This document shows, piece by piece, positions 32,410 to 40,365 of a DNA stretch of 41,884 bases; within the stretch, counting starts at the first letter, position 1; each line of letters begins with the position of its first letter. A model generated the notes under the pieces. That model was given only the letters and a program-made list of their open reading frames with translations. It was not told the DNA's origin and did no database searches. Source of the stretch: an uncultured Clostridia bacterium (GTDB lineage Bacteria > Bacillota > Clostridia > TANB77 > CAG-465). The stretch is from contig CAOYAN010000011.1 of NCBI GenBank assembly GCA_948562205.1, positions 18,629 through 60,512 of the forward strand, in the 5' to 3' direction. A program made the position numbers and the translations under genes.

Positions 32410-32646
32410 TTAATGCATTATTGAAATAGTAGTAAGTACACAAAGTATGCAAAATGTCATTGCAAGTACAACTGTATACTTTGAAAGAACTCCATCTAAA
32501 GTTTTACCTTTATTTGATCCATAAAAAGTATTTGAACCTGTAACTGAAGATTGACCTTCTTTACTATTTTGTAGCATTACAACTATTGTTAATATAACAC
32601 CAACAACTATTGTAAGAATTGATATTGTCCAGTCTATCCAACCCAT
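32410..32646 (-). CDS. secG: Protein translocase subunit SecG
   Basis: 78 residues with two transmembrane helices (about 7-25 and 56-75) joined by the typical polar loop LQNSKEGQSSVTGSNTFYG. SecG is the small auxiliary subunit of the SecYEG channel. AGGAGGAG lies 7 bp before ATG 32646, and a consensus promoter upstream makes it the first gene of the secG-rnr operon. All family features are present. Confidence 0.93.
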   Translation of the reverse strand: MGWIDWTISILTIVVGVILTIVVMLQNSKEGQSSVTGSNTFYGSNKGKTLDGVLSKYTVVLAMTFCILCVLTTISIMH

Positions 32647-32686
32647 TTTTGTCTCCTCCTAATCAATTTAAAATAATTATGTAACA

Positions 32687-32715
32687 ATTATATCATACAT
32701 TTTATAAAAAGACAA
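32687..32715 (-). promoter_or_regulatory. Promoter of the secG-rnr operon
   Basis: Minus strand TTGTCT (32715-32710), 17-bp spacer, TATAAT (32692-32687), 41 bp before secG. Confidence 0.65.
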
Positions 32716-32771
32716 GTTTGAAAAATTTACTTTTTATTATATTATCAAAAAAATCTATTTTTTATTTTGTT

Positions 32772-35126
32772 TTATTTTACTTTTTCTTCTAATATTTGAA
32801 TAAAATCTTGTATTTTTAAACTATTTATCTCTTTATTCTTGTTTTTTAATTCTATATAATAATCATTATATAATTCTTCTACACCACTTATTGCAACATC
32901 ATTATATTTATGTTTTTCTAACTCATTTAAACAATTTAAAATAAAATTTAAATATTCTACGTATCCTATATCATTATCTAAAGGATAGTTAATCTTTGTA
33001 AAATAATAAAAATTATCAAAATATACATTACAAACATTTGCTATAACATATTTATTATATTTACTATTTTTAAACATAATATCTGTATTGCTCTTAATAC
33101 TAACTATCACATATTTTATCTCATCTTTTATATTATCATCCTTATTAAATGAGTATTTATTTAAAAGTAATTTTAAATATTTTTCATACTCTTCATTTAA
33201 CTTAGTTCTATATTCTACATCTACGCTATCTAATAATACTCTTGTCTCAAGAATTTTTACAACCTCTTTTTGCTTATATATATTATCATTATTATTTTCA
33301 GATATATTAATTCCATAAGCTATATTTGCTTTAAATAATATTATGAATATAATAAATAATATAGGTATAACTAATATATAAATGTATTTTGTAACTTTTA
33401 ATCTAATCAAAAACTCATCTTTAATATCACATATTGCAAGTAAAATACCAAATAGATAAATCATAGAAAAATATGATAATTCCAAATCAATTAATGAGTG
33501 TATTACAAATAATAATAACAGTATTGTATTCTCTTTATTTTTACTTTTAATAATAGTATAAGAAACTACAAAAATAATACAAAAAAATCCAATACATCCT
33601 GATTCTACAAATATTTGTAAAAAGGAATTATGTACTTCACTAGATACATATTTTTTAGTTTGATATAACTCATATGTATTTTTAAATCCTTCTCCACCAA
33701 TACCTATAACAAAATTTTTAGCAGATGATGTAATAATACTTATTGCATCTTTTGAAAATTCATATCTATCTGTTATACTAGTTGATCCATTCAATATATC
33801 TTGTATTTTATATACTATACTACTTGGAATTAGTACATAATTTAGTTTTATCTTCTCTTCATTTACATACATATCTTTTAATGTGATATTTCCCTCTTCA
33901 CATTCAATACTAATTTTTAGATATTTCACATTTTTATCAAGTTCAAAATCAATATCAAATATACCAGTAGATGTACTAAAATATCCAACTTCTCTTATAT
34001 TAATTACCTCTAAATTATCAAGCACTTCAAAAAGTTTTATTCTATACTTGCTATTAGTTACATTTTCATCTACTTTAAATTTAATATTATTAATACTTCC
34101 TTTCCTAACATTATATATGTTTCTTGTTACTTCAATATCTCTTGTGTTATCAGATAAATATATAGGTACATCTAAATTTAGGGCAAGTACTATATATACA
34201 AAAAATAATATTGCAAAAATACTTATACAAAATTTTATATTTACTATTTTTAATATATTCTCATTATATTTATATAATATATAATTTATAAATAATGTGC
34301 AAAAAATAGCTCCAAAGCTCACCATATATATACTAAAGTTATACATACAAAAGTTATATATAATTGTTGTAAATATTATACTAATAACTATATTTAAAAA
34401 CACTACAATACTTACACACTTTATATTCTCTCTTTTTTTTATAATACAAGATATTATATAATATACTAAAAATATAACAAATAATATTGTAACAGCTCTA
34501 GATTCTGTAAGTAGTAAAACAGAAAATATAAATGTAAAACAAGTAGCATTTATATACATTTTTTCTTTTTTTACCAATCTAAATACTAAAATCAAAAGTG
34601 ATATTGCACAAAGTATTGCAAATACATTTGCATACTGAATTGTACCAGATATTCTAGTAAAATCTTTTTCAAGATATCCAGTATTAAATAATTTTAAAAT
34701 ATTACTAAATATTCTATTTCCTATTCCATCTATACCAATGACACACTCTATTAAAGTTACTATTATTATTCCATTTTCATATATATTTTTATCATTGCTA
34801 TCATTTACAATTTTATATATTATATAAAGGTTAAAATATCTTATCATTTCAAATATACTATCTGACTTATCAGTAAAGTTTTTAAATAGTATTGGTAAAA
34901 AATACGATATACAAAGTAAAAATAAAAAAACGGAGACAATATTTACTACACTTTTTTTTCTATCAATTGATGTTAGAAAAAAATATGTAATACCAATTGC
35001 AGTAATAACAAGATTTACTACAAGTACATCACTTTTGTAAAAGCCACCCCTCTTAAAAATAGTAATAAAAAGTAAAGCTATAATACTAATATCTAATATT
35101 TTCCTAAAATTAATTTTCTCAATCAT
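32772..35126 (-). CDS. O-antigen ligase/polymerase-like membrane protein
   Basis: 784 residues from ATG 35126 (GAGGT 6 bp ahead). The N-terminal half holds about eight to ten hydrophobic helices. A 120-residue extracellular beta-rich loop (about 325-450, with FKVDENVTNSKYRIKLFEV) precedes the Wzy/WaaL signature region VHNSFLQIFVESGCIGFF (about 505-522) and three more helices. Residues about 600-784 are a soluble, Lys/Asp/Tyr-rich C-terminal domain that looks helical (TPR-like spacing possible). This matches the O-antigen ligase (PF04932) family, which moves polysaccharide chains outside the membrane; other glycan genes are not nearby. It ends 125 bp before secG. Confidence 0.72.
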   Translation of the reverse strand: MIEKINFRKILDISIIALLFITIFKRGGFYKSDVLVVNLVITAIGITYFFLTSIDRKKSVVNIVSVFLFLLCISYFLPILFKNFTDKSDSIFEMIRYFNLYIIYKIVNDSNDKNIYENGIIIVTLIECVIGIDGIGNRIFSNILKLFNTGYLEKDFTRISGTIQYANVFAILCAISLLILVFRLVKKEKMYINATCFTFIFSVLLLTESRAVTILFVIFLVYYIISCIIKKRENIKCVSIVVFLNIVISIIFTTIIYNFCMYNFSIYMVSFGAIFCTLFINYILYKYNENILKIVNIKFCISIFAILFFVYIVLALNLDVPIYLSDNTRDIEVTRNIYNVRKGSINNIKFKVDENVTNSKYRIKLFEVLDNLEVINIREVGYFSTSTGIFDIDFELDKNVKYLKISIECEEGNITLKDMYVNEEKIKLNYVLIPSSIVYKIQDILNGSTSITDRYEFSKDAISIITSSAKNFVIGIGGEGFKNTYELYQTKKYVSSEVHNSFLQIFVESGCIGFFCIIFVVSYTIIKSKNKENTILLLLFVIHSLIDLELSYFSMIYLFGILLAICDIKDEFLIRLKVTKYIYILVIPILFIIFIILFKANIAYGINISENNNDNIYKQKEVVKILETRVLLDSVDVEYRTKLNEEYEKYLKLLLNKYSFNKDDNIKDEIKYVIVSIKSNTDIMFKNSKYNKYVIANVCNVYFDNFYYFTKINYPLDNDIGYVEYLNFILNCLNELEKHKYNDVAISGVEELYNDYYIELKNKNKEINSLKIQDFIQILEEKVK

Positions 35127-35274
35127 TTTATACCTCAAATTATATTAATTTTAACATAGTTTATAAGCAGTTTCAAGAAAACTTCGTACATATATTATTT
35201 TGATAAATAAATAACTTTAAAAAGTCTACTTTTTCTTTTTATAGAATTATATTTTAGTATTTTTAAGAAAAAGA

Positions 35275-35300
35275 ACCCAAAAAGTTTTACCTTTTTGAGT
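35275..35300 (-). terminator. Terminator of the three-domain NAD-type gene
   Basis: Stem ACCCAAAAAG / CTTTTTGAGT (one G-U), loop TTTTAC; on the minus strand followed by TCTTTTTCTT. It ends 9 bp after the gene's stop. Confidence 0.8.
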
Positions 35301-35309
35301 CCTTATTTT

Positions 35310-36953
35310 TTATTTTAAACTAATCTTAGGAATAATGACATCTGCTTTGCTTCCAATTGTAGTTTTAGCATAGTCAATAGCCACATTTAAACCATCTTCC
35401 TGATCTTCTACAAAATGAACATCATATTTTTTATCAATTAATTTCCTCTTTAAAATATTTTCTTTTTTATCTTTACATTCATCTAAATAAATAATAAAAG
35501 TATCATAATGATCAAATAAATACCATGTTTTATCATCATCTAAAGTATTATCATCACATGCTATATCAATTGGTAACTGTGAATATGTTATGATCACTTG
35601 TTCTTTTCCAAGAAGTCTTTGAATAATATGATTTTGCATATCAAATACATAATCATTATTTGAAATTTTCGAAAGACTTGATAAATTTAATTTATCACCA
35701 CTAATATTTTCGGCCACTTTACAAGTAATACCAAGTTGTTTATACACATAATCAATACCAGCGGACAAAATTTCTCTTGAATTATTATTACCACCAACAA
35801 TTGATATAATCTTTGTATCTACTCTATTTTCTTCATATTCCTTCTTAACTAAAGGAGTAGCCTTAGACATAAATAATGCTCTTTGTATCATTTCACTATG
35901 CTGATATGCAAGTACCATACTAAGTGCAATATCTAAATCATAGAAATCAAGTTCAGTTAAATCTTCGCCCTCTGTTAAATATTCCCTATATTCGTCTACA
36001 TCTCCTTCAATAAGAATACTAAAGCACTGACTAGACCCTTTTTTCTTTCCAGCAATTTTCTCATCTGCTGTACTATAAAGGCCAACAAATCTCATAGTCT
36101 TAATACCACTATCGGGAATATTTGAAATCTTAACTACTGCAGGTTCAACACTATTATCTAAAATTTCAATATCATAGCCTGTCTCTTCCCTTGTAGTTCT
36201 TAAAACTGCATCAAATGGTGTTTCAAATTCATCATCATCAATTCCACCACCAGGAATAGCAAAATAGCTTGCAAAATCTTCCTTATTTGAATTTCTTTTT
36301 CCAAGTAAAACATACATCTTACCATCTGATTTATTTTTAAGTAATATTACCATATCAACAGTCTGATATCCTGGTACAAAATCTATACCTCTATTTTCAC
36401 TTGCTGCAATAATTTCATCAAAGGTAGAAGTAGAAAAAAGAATCTGTCTGGTGGTTTTTGGAACTCTTTTTTTAATTCCTTCAAAATCTGCACTCCTTAC
36501 AAGATTTCTTATCTCAGTACCATGATACTTAATTTTTGTAAGTTTTTCAGGATTTATAATATCCATATCAAGACTATATCCAATAGAATCAATTTTAGAT
36601 AATATATCTTCCTCATTTCCTGTTACAAAATGAGTAGCATTAAACCTATCTCTAGCTTTAAGAATAAGTCTAAACCATTCTTCATCTGTACTACAATCTT
36701 TTAGACACTTAATTTTATATCTATCAGAAGAAATACCAGCCTCTTCTAATGCTCCAACAATACTTTTAATAATAAATACAGTAAGTGTTGAGTTTCTTTC
36801 TGTTCCATGAACATAACAAGAACCTACAAATATAACTATCTGATCCATATCCTCCAAAAGACTTAAATGCCCCATTAAATGTCCAAAATGATAAAGTTTA
36901 TATCTTCCTGGAACAATTGCAACTTTTTTACTTGGAATTACCTCATTACTCAT
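35310..36953 (-). CDS. Three-domain protein: NMN adenylyltransferase-like, Nudix, kinase-like
   Basis: 547 residues from ATG 36953 (AAGGAGG 9 bp ahead; the longer frame to 37028 has no site). Domain 1 (about 10-185) is a nucleotidyltransferase: VPGRYKLYHFGHL (GxxxxxHxGH, HFGH at 22-25) and KYHGTEIRNLV (late TxIR motif), as in NadM/NadR. Domain 2 (about 200-370) is a Nudix hydrolase: FAIPGGGIDDDEFE...RTTREETGY, where the first RE is RT. Domain 3 (about 380-547) resembles the NadR ribosylnicotinamide-kinase domain (DMQNHIIQRLLG, VIITYSQLP, TFIIYLDE), but its P-loop is degenerate (VGGNNNSRE). Bacterial NadM-Nudix fusions exist; the third domain adds novelty. Likely role in NAD synthesis or salvage; domain 3 may be inactive. 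Confidence 0.72.
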   Translation of the reverse strand: MSNEVIPSKKVAIVPGRYKLYHFGHLMGHLSLLEDMDQIVIFVGSCYVHGTERNSTLTVFIIKSIVGALEEAGISSDRYKIKCLKDCSTDEEWFRLILKARDRFNATHFVTGNEEDILSKIDSIGYSLDMDIINPEKLTKIKYHGTEIRNLVRSADFEGIKKRVPKTTRQILFSTSTFDEIIAASENRGIDFVPGYQTVDMVILLKNKSDGKMYVLLGKRNSNKEDFASYFAIPGGGIDDDEFETPFDAVLRTTREETGYDIEILDNSVEPAVVKISNIPDSGIKTMRFVGLYSTADEKIAGKKKGSSQCFSILIEGDVDEYREYLTEGEDLTELDFYDLDIALSMVLAYQHSEMIQRALFMSKATPLVKKEYEENRVDTKIISIVGGNNNSREILSAGIDYVYKQLGITCKVAENISGDKLNLSSLSKISNNDYVFDMQNHIIQRLLGKEQVIITYSQLPIDIACDDNTLDDDKTWYLFDHYDTFIIYLDECKDKKENILKRKLIDKKYDVHFVEDQEDGLNVAIDYAKTTIGSKADVIIPKISLK

Positions 36954-36999
36954 AATAGATATCCTCCTTGTATATATTTTTTCTGTTTTTAATAAATAG

Positions 37000-37028
37000 A
37001 TTATAACATTAAAACTTATATAGTGCAA
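37000..37028 (-). promoter_or_regulatory. Promoter of the three-domain NAD-type gene
   Basis: Minus strand TTGCAC (37028-37023), 17-bp spacer, TATAAT (37005-37000), 47 bp upstream of the start. Confidence 0.6.
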
Positions 37029-37041
37029 TAAATATGATAAA

Positions 37042-37060
37042 AGGGCTGATGTACAGCCCT
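37042..37060 (-). terminator. Terminator of the 123-residue gene
   Basis: Stem AGGGCTG / CAGCCCT with loop ATGTA. On the minus strand its 5' arm begins at the stop codon of the gene at 37060-37431, and TTTATC follows. Confidence 0.7.
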
Positions 37061-37431
37061 TACAAATTATCTATTTCCTCTAAATACTTTGCAATTTCTT
37101 CATGTCCAACACGAAGTTGCGAATCAATTAACTCTTGCATATTTTCATACCAAACATCTTTAACAAAAAGTAATGCTTTAGGATTTTCCAAACATGGCTG
37201 AATTATTTTTCCTTCATTCCATAAAGTTCTACATACATTTGCTGCTTTCTCAAAATATTTTTTCCAGTATGTCTCTTTATATGTCGCTATTACTTCATCT
37301 ACTGTTTCAAACTTTGTTCCAGCAATAATTACTTCAACATCTTCTATTTTTCTTCTACCTGAAATAATATCTCTTACACAAAAAGCAATTGATGTGCCTA
37401 CTACCTTTCCTCTGTAATTTTTATACAACAT
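37060..37431 (-). CDS. Uncharacterised 123-residue protein
   Basis: A soluble protein with a beta-rich start (MLYKNYRGKVVGTSIAFCVR), then IISGRRKIEDVEVIIAGTKF, and a helical second half (YKETYWKKYFEKAANVCRTL, EEIAKYLEEIDNL). It has three Cys, not arranged as a metal site. AGGAGG precedes ATG 37431, and a near-perfect promoter (TTGACA) plus a terminator make it a single-gene unit. I do not recognise a family. It lies upstream of the NAD-type gene but is separated from it by a terminator and a promoter, so co-function is not implied. Confidence 0.65.
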   Translation of the reverse strand: MLYKNYRGKVVGTSIAFCVRDIISGRRKIEDVEVIIAGTKFETVDEVIATYKETYWKKYFEKAANVCRTLWNEGKIIQPCLENPKALLFVKDVWYENMQELIDSQLRVGHEEIAKYLEEIDNL

Positions 37432-37483
37432 TTATTTTTCCTCCTAACAAAATTTTGTTTGATTTTTCATATTATACTAAAAC

Positions 37484-37512
37484 ATTATATCATATTGTTT
37501 TTCTTATGTCAA
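37484..37512 (-). promoter_or_regulatory. Promoter of the 123-residue gene
   Basis: Minus strand TTGACA (37512-37507), 17-bp spacer, TATAAT (37489-37484). Confidence 0.7.
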
Positions 37513-37554
37513 CCTATATAGATATAAAAATAGGATACCATATTGATATCCCAT

Positions 37555-37695
37555 TTACTTTTGATGCCCAGTTCCAAGACAACCAGGACAGATAGAAGTA
37601 TAACCATCATCATCAACTACAAATCCAAGTCCCCAACAGAAAGGACAAGTGTCATTTTTTTTACCTCTTCTAATCTTCTTATACGTTTTTAACAT
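37555..37695 (-). CDS. 46-residue zinc-finger protein (DnaJ-like CxxC pair)
   Basis: ATG 37695 to TAA 37555, with AAAGGGGG 7 bp ahead. A basic N-terminus (MLKTYKKIRRGKK) precedes two knuckles, CPFCWGLGFV (residues 18-27) and CPGCLGTGH (about 36-44), separated by an acidic turn VDDDGYTS. This is the CxxCxGxG zinc-binding pattern of the DnaJ central domain, reduced to one zinc site. Tiny proteins of this kind occur as free zinc ribbons; partner unknown. A short imperfect hairpin with TATTTTTAT follows. Confidence 0.7.
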   Translation of the reverse strand: MLKTYKKIRRGKKNDTCPFCWGLGFVVDDDGYTSICPGCLGTGHQK

Positions 37696-37882
37696 ACTCT
37701 TATCCCCCTTTCTCCTTGGGTTAAAACTTTATATGTAAATATATTAACTACTAAATAATTATTTAATTTTTAAGATTTATTTTTTATCATTATATCATAT
37801 GTGTCAACAACTAAAAATATGAATATTTAATTTATAATTTACTTATTAATTTTAAGTTTTCACAGCAAAAGATTACATAAAT

Positions 37883-37911
37883 TTGACTTTTAGAAAAATT
37901 TTTGATATAAT
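37883..37911 (+). promoter_or_regulatory. Promoter of the 140-residue gene
   Basis: TTGACT (37883-37888), 17-bp spacer, TATAAT (37906-37911). Core identical in style to the promoters at 17015 and 39211 (TTGACTT...TGATATAAT). Confidence 0.7.
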
Positions 37912-37962
37912 CAACATATAAATTTTCATTATAATACAATAATTTGAAATTAGGAGGAAAAT

Positions 37963-38385
37963 ATGACAAGACTATTAGAAGTAGCATTTGATAAGAGAGG
38001 AAAAATCACAATCAAAGAAGGAATTAAAATTAAACCTTCGCTTCCAGTCGAATTTATAAACAAAGATAAAATAAAAAAAGGTAATATTTGTAATGGAAGA
38101 GTAATGATAGTAGAAACACTTCAGCCTGTGGCAAATATGTTATACTTCACAGGTAATGAAGACAGTTGCTCGACTTGTGATAATATATTAGTATATGTTC
38201 CAGCATATTTTAACAAAACAACTGGCCAAATATTTGCTAAAGGACAATTTGGCATTGATACTTTTGTTCAAATGAAAGATGGTGATACTTTAGTTCTTGA
38301 TAGCTATGGTACAAAAGAATACTACTTCATGGCAATGATGGGTACCTATGATATAGAACTTAAGCGTATCCTTATTGTAGATTAA
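37963..38385 (+). CDS. Uncharacterised 140-residue beta-rich protein
   Basis: A soluble protein with no signal. It starts TRLLEVAFDKRGKITIKEG, continues with strand-turn-strand units (NICNGRVMIVETLQ, NILVYVPAYFNKTTGQIF, DTLVLDSYGTKEYYFM) and ends ELKRILIVD. Two Cys in CSTC could bind metal but no second pair is present. AGGAGG precedes ATG 37963, and promoter and hairpin bracket it as a single-gene unit. The family is not recognised. Confidence 0.62.
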   Translation: MTRLLEVAFDKRGKITIKEGIKIKPSLPVEFINKDKIKKGNICNGRVMIVETLQPVANMLYFTGNEDSCSTCDNILVYVPAYFNKTTGQIFAKGQFGIDTFVQMKDGDTLVLDSYGTKEYYFMAMMGTYDIELKRILIVD

Positions 38386-38390
38386 GATAA

Positions 38391-38420
38391 AAGCTCCATT
38401 CACTAACGTGTTTGGAGCTT
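38391..38420. terminator. Terminator between convergent genes
   Basis: Stem AAGCTCCA (38391-38398) / TGGAGCTT (38413-38420). On the minus strand TTTTATCTT follows; on the plus strand only AATCTATTATT, so it mainly serves the minus-strand gene. Confidence 0.7.
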
Positions 38421-38439
38421 AATCTATTATTAATTATTT

Positions 38440-38799
38440 TTAATTTAACAAACTATAACAAAAATTTTCCACTATATTTGTTTTTTCCAAATAACAATTA
38501 TCTATTCTAAAGATTCCTTCATTTTCTATAATCTCTTCAAGATATAGCTTAACATCAAAAAACAATTTGTTCTGAATTATTTCATTATCTTCTGAATTTA
38601 AAACTTTTGATATAATGTTTAAATATTCATGTGGTATTTTAACTAAATCTTTTTCATTATTATATGGCTTAAGTAATGGAATTATCACAAAAACTGCTTT
38701 AAGACCCAATATCAAATCCCGTCTTTGTTCTGCCATATTATCATTATCATTTTCTTCTTTTTTTCTTTTACTAAATATTGATTTCATTTTTTCAAACAT
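38440..38799 (-). CDS. Uncharacterised 119-residue helical protein
   Basis: A basic, charged N-terminus (MFEKMKSIFSKRKKEENDND), a hydrophobic segment of moderate length (LGLKAVFVIIPLL, about 32-44) and a helical, acidic remainder (KVLNSEDNEIIQNKLFF, LEEIIENEGI). AAAGGAG precedes ATG 38799. No family recognised; one weak membrane segment is possible. It stands alone, convergent with the 140-residue gene. Confidence 0.55.
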   Translation of the reverse strand: MFEKMKSIFSKRKKEENDNDNMAEQRRDLILGLKAVFVIIPLLKPYNNEKDLVKIPHEYLNIISKVLNSEDNEIIQNKLFFDVKLYLEEIIENEGIFRIDNCYLEKTNIVENFCYSLLN

Positions 38800-38948
38800 A
38801 GTATTCTCCTTTAAAATTATTTTTAAGTAATATTAAATTTTATATATTGTAACACAAAATAAAATTCTTTTCAAGTTTTATGTAATATAATAAAATTATT
38901 AACTTACAAATATATTCCTTTTATTTAATAAACTAAGTCGGGAAACAC

Positions 38949-38990
38949 AAAAAAGAGAACTAAGCAAAATCTCTAAAACCTGCTTAGTTC
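38949..38990 (-). terminator. tRNA-Arg terminator
   Basis: Perfect 10-bp stem GAACTAAGCA (38957-38966) / TGCTTAGTTC (38981-38990); on the minus strand followed by TCTTTTTT. It begins 8 bp after the tRNA 3' end. Confidence 0.88.
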
Positions 38991-38997
38991 TATGTAT

Positions 38998-39074
<77 letters not shown>

Positions 39075-39090
39075 ATTTACTACATTGTTT

Positions 39091-39119
39091 ATTATAGCAT
39101 ACATATTTTAAAAAAGCAA
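39091..39119 (-). promoter_or_regulatory. tRNA-Arg promoter
   Basis: Minus strand TTGCTT (39119-39114), 17-bp spacer, TATAAT (39096-39091). Confidence 0.65.
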
Positions 39120-39210
39120 CATTTTTTTGCTATTTTTTTATTTTTATTTTAAAAATAGTCATTATGTAAACATATATACCATATATTCTAATTTTTTTAT
39201 TTAGAAATAT

Positions 39211-39239
39211 TTGACTTAATTATAGGCAAGTGATATAAT
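39211..39239 (+). promoter_or_regulatory. Promoter of the DUF5662-like gene
   Basis: TTGACT (39211-39216), 17-bp spacer, TATAAT (39234-39239), 50 bp before the start. Confidence 0.7.
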
Positions 39240-39289
39240 ACAGCTTGTAACAAATTAAACATAGCTTTAATAATCTATGGAGGTAGTTC

Positions 39290-40297
39290 ATGTTAAAATT
39301 AATTGACCCATTAGAACTAAAAAAAGGAACAACTATTTATTTAAAAGAAGATTGGCATAGTAAAATATTAGATATTACACATCTAAATGAATTTCCATAT
39401 GAATACGAAATGCTTACTAAAGTAAAGCATCCAACTCTAAAAACAGAAATTTATATATTTGAATCTTGTTCTAAGAAAAAAGATAAAATAAAAATTGCAC
39501 TCTCTACTGATGTAGTAAACTATTTGTTTGCAACTGAAGTAACAGATGCAAATATTGGATTTTCATTTAAAGAATATTTACCTCTAGAAAATACAGATTT
39601 GCTTATAACAAACGTTGGAAATTTAAGTATTGTTCAGCCTGCTTTTTTTGGTATAAATATTGAAGAATTAACACTTCAAAAATATGGTAAATTAATTTTC
39701 TTGGATTTTAGGCTTGATTTTAAAAACGGAAATGGATTTACAACACTTAGTTATTATACTAAAATAAATAAAGTTTCGTGGAAATTTTTGTTTAATAGTG
39801 ATATTACATACATGACTGATTATGAAAGAATGTTTCAGGACACATTTATTCATAAAAGTTATGTAGAAAAAACAACAAGAAAATTAGCTGACTATCTTTT
39901 CTCCATTGGTGCTGAAAATCATGCAAAAGAACTTATAGAAAGAGGTAAAATACATGATCTTTCTAAAATAACATGTGAAGATGAGCTAAGAGCATTATCA
40001 ATGATAATTAATGATAAGTCGTGTTTAAAAGATGCAAATAATTCACTCTCACAACTAAAAAAAGATTCAATTAAACTTCACTGGAAACATAACTCACATC
40101 ATCCAGAGCACTATAAAAATTGTGCTGATATGAAAAAAATAGATATAATGGAAATGGTATGTGATTGGTATGCAAGATCTCTACAATATGGTACTAACTT
40201 TTTAGAGTATGTTAAAACTAATCAAGAAAAAAGATTTAAATTTCCTGATTGGATGTTTGCTGAAATATGGCACTACTGTGAAATTTTAGCTAAATAA
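39290..40297 (+). CDS. Protein with C-terminal DUF5662/HD-like domain
   Basis: 335 residues; GGAGGT 5 bp before ATG 39290. Residues 1-180 are a beta-rich domain I do not recognise (IYLKEDWHSKILDITHL, IYIFESCSKKKDKIKIALS, LIFLDFRLDFKNGNGFTTL). Residues about 185-335 look like an HD-type metal-dependent phosphohydrolase fold of the DUF5662 kind: HKSYVEKTTRKLADYL, RGKIHDLSKIT (HDLSK, about 221-225), HWKHNSHHPEHY (about 263-274), and MDIMEMVCDWYARSL with the last Asp. The His/Asp set would bind two metals. The fusion to a separate N-terminal domain is unusual. Own promoter and strong terminator; substrate unknown. Confidence 0.68.
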   Translation: MLKLIDPLELKKGTTIYLKEDWHSKILDITHLNEFPYEYEMLTKVKHPTLKTEIYIFESCSKKKDKIKIALSTDVVNYLFATEVTDANIGFSFKEYLPLENTDLLITNVGNLSIVQPAFFGINIEELTLQKYGKLIFLDFRLDFKNGNGFTTLSYYTKINKVSWKFLFNSDITYMTDYERMFQDTFIHKSYVEKTTRKLADYLFSIGAENHAKELIERGKIHDLSKITCEDELRALSMIINDKSCLKDANNSLSQLKKDSIKLHWKHNSHHPEHYKNCADMKKIDIMEMVCDWYARSLQYGTNFLEYVKTNQEKRFKFPDWMFAEIWHYCEILAK

Positions 40298-40307
40298 CTA
40301 AGAAAGG

Positions 40308-40354
40308 GGCGAGTAATTTGAAGTAAACACAAAATATACTTCATATTTCTCGCC
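40308..40354. terminator. Long bidirectional hairpin terminator
   Basis: 18-bp imperfect stem (40308-40325 / 40337-40354, two mismatches) between convergent genes. TTTATAATTT follows on the plus strand and CCTTTCTTAG on the minus strand. Confidence 0.75.
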
Positions 40355-40365
40355 TTTATAATTTA

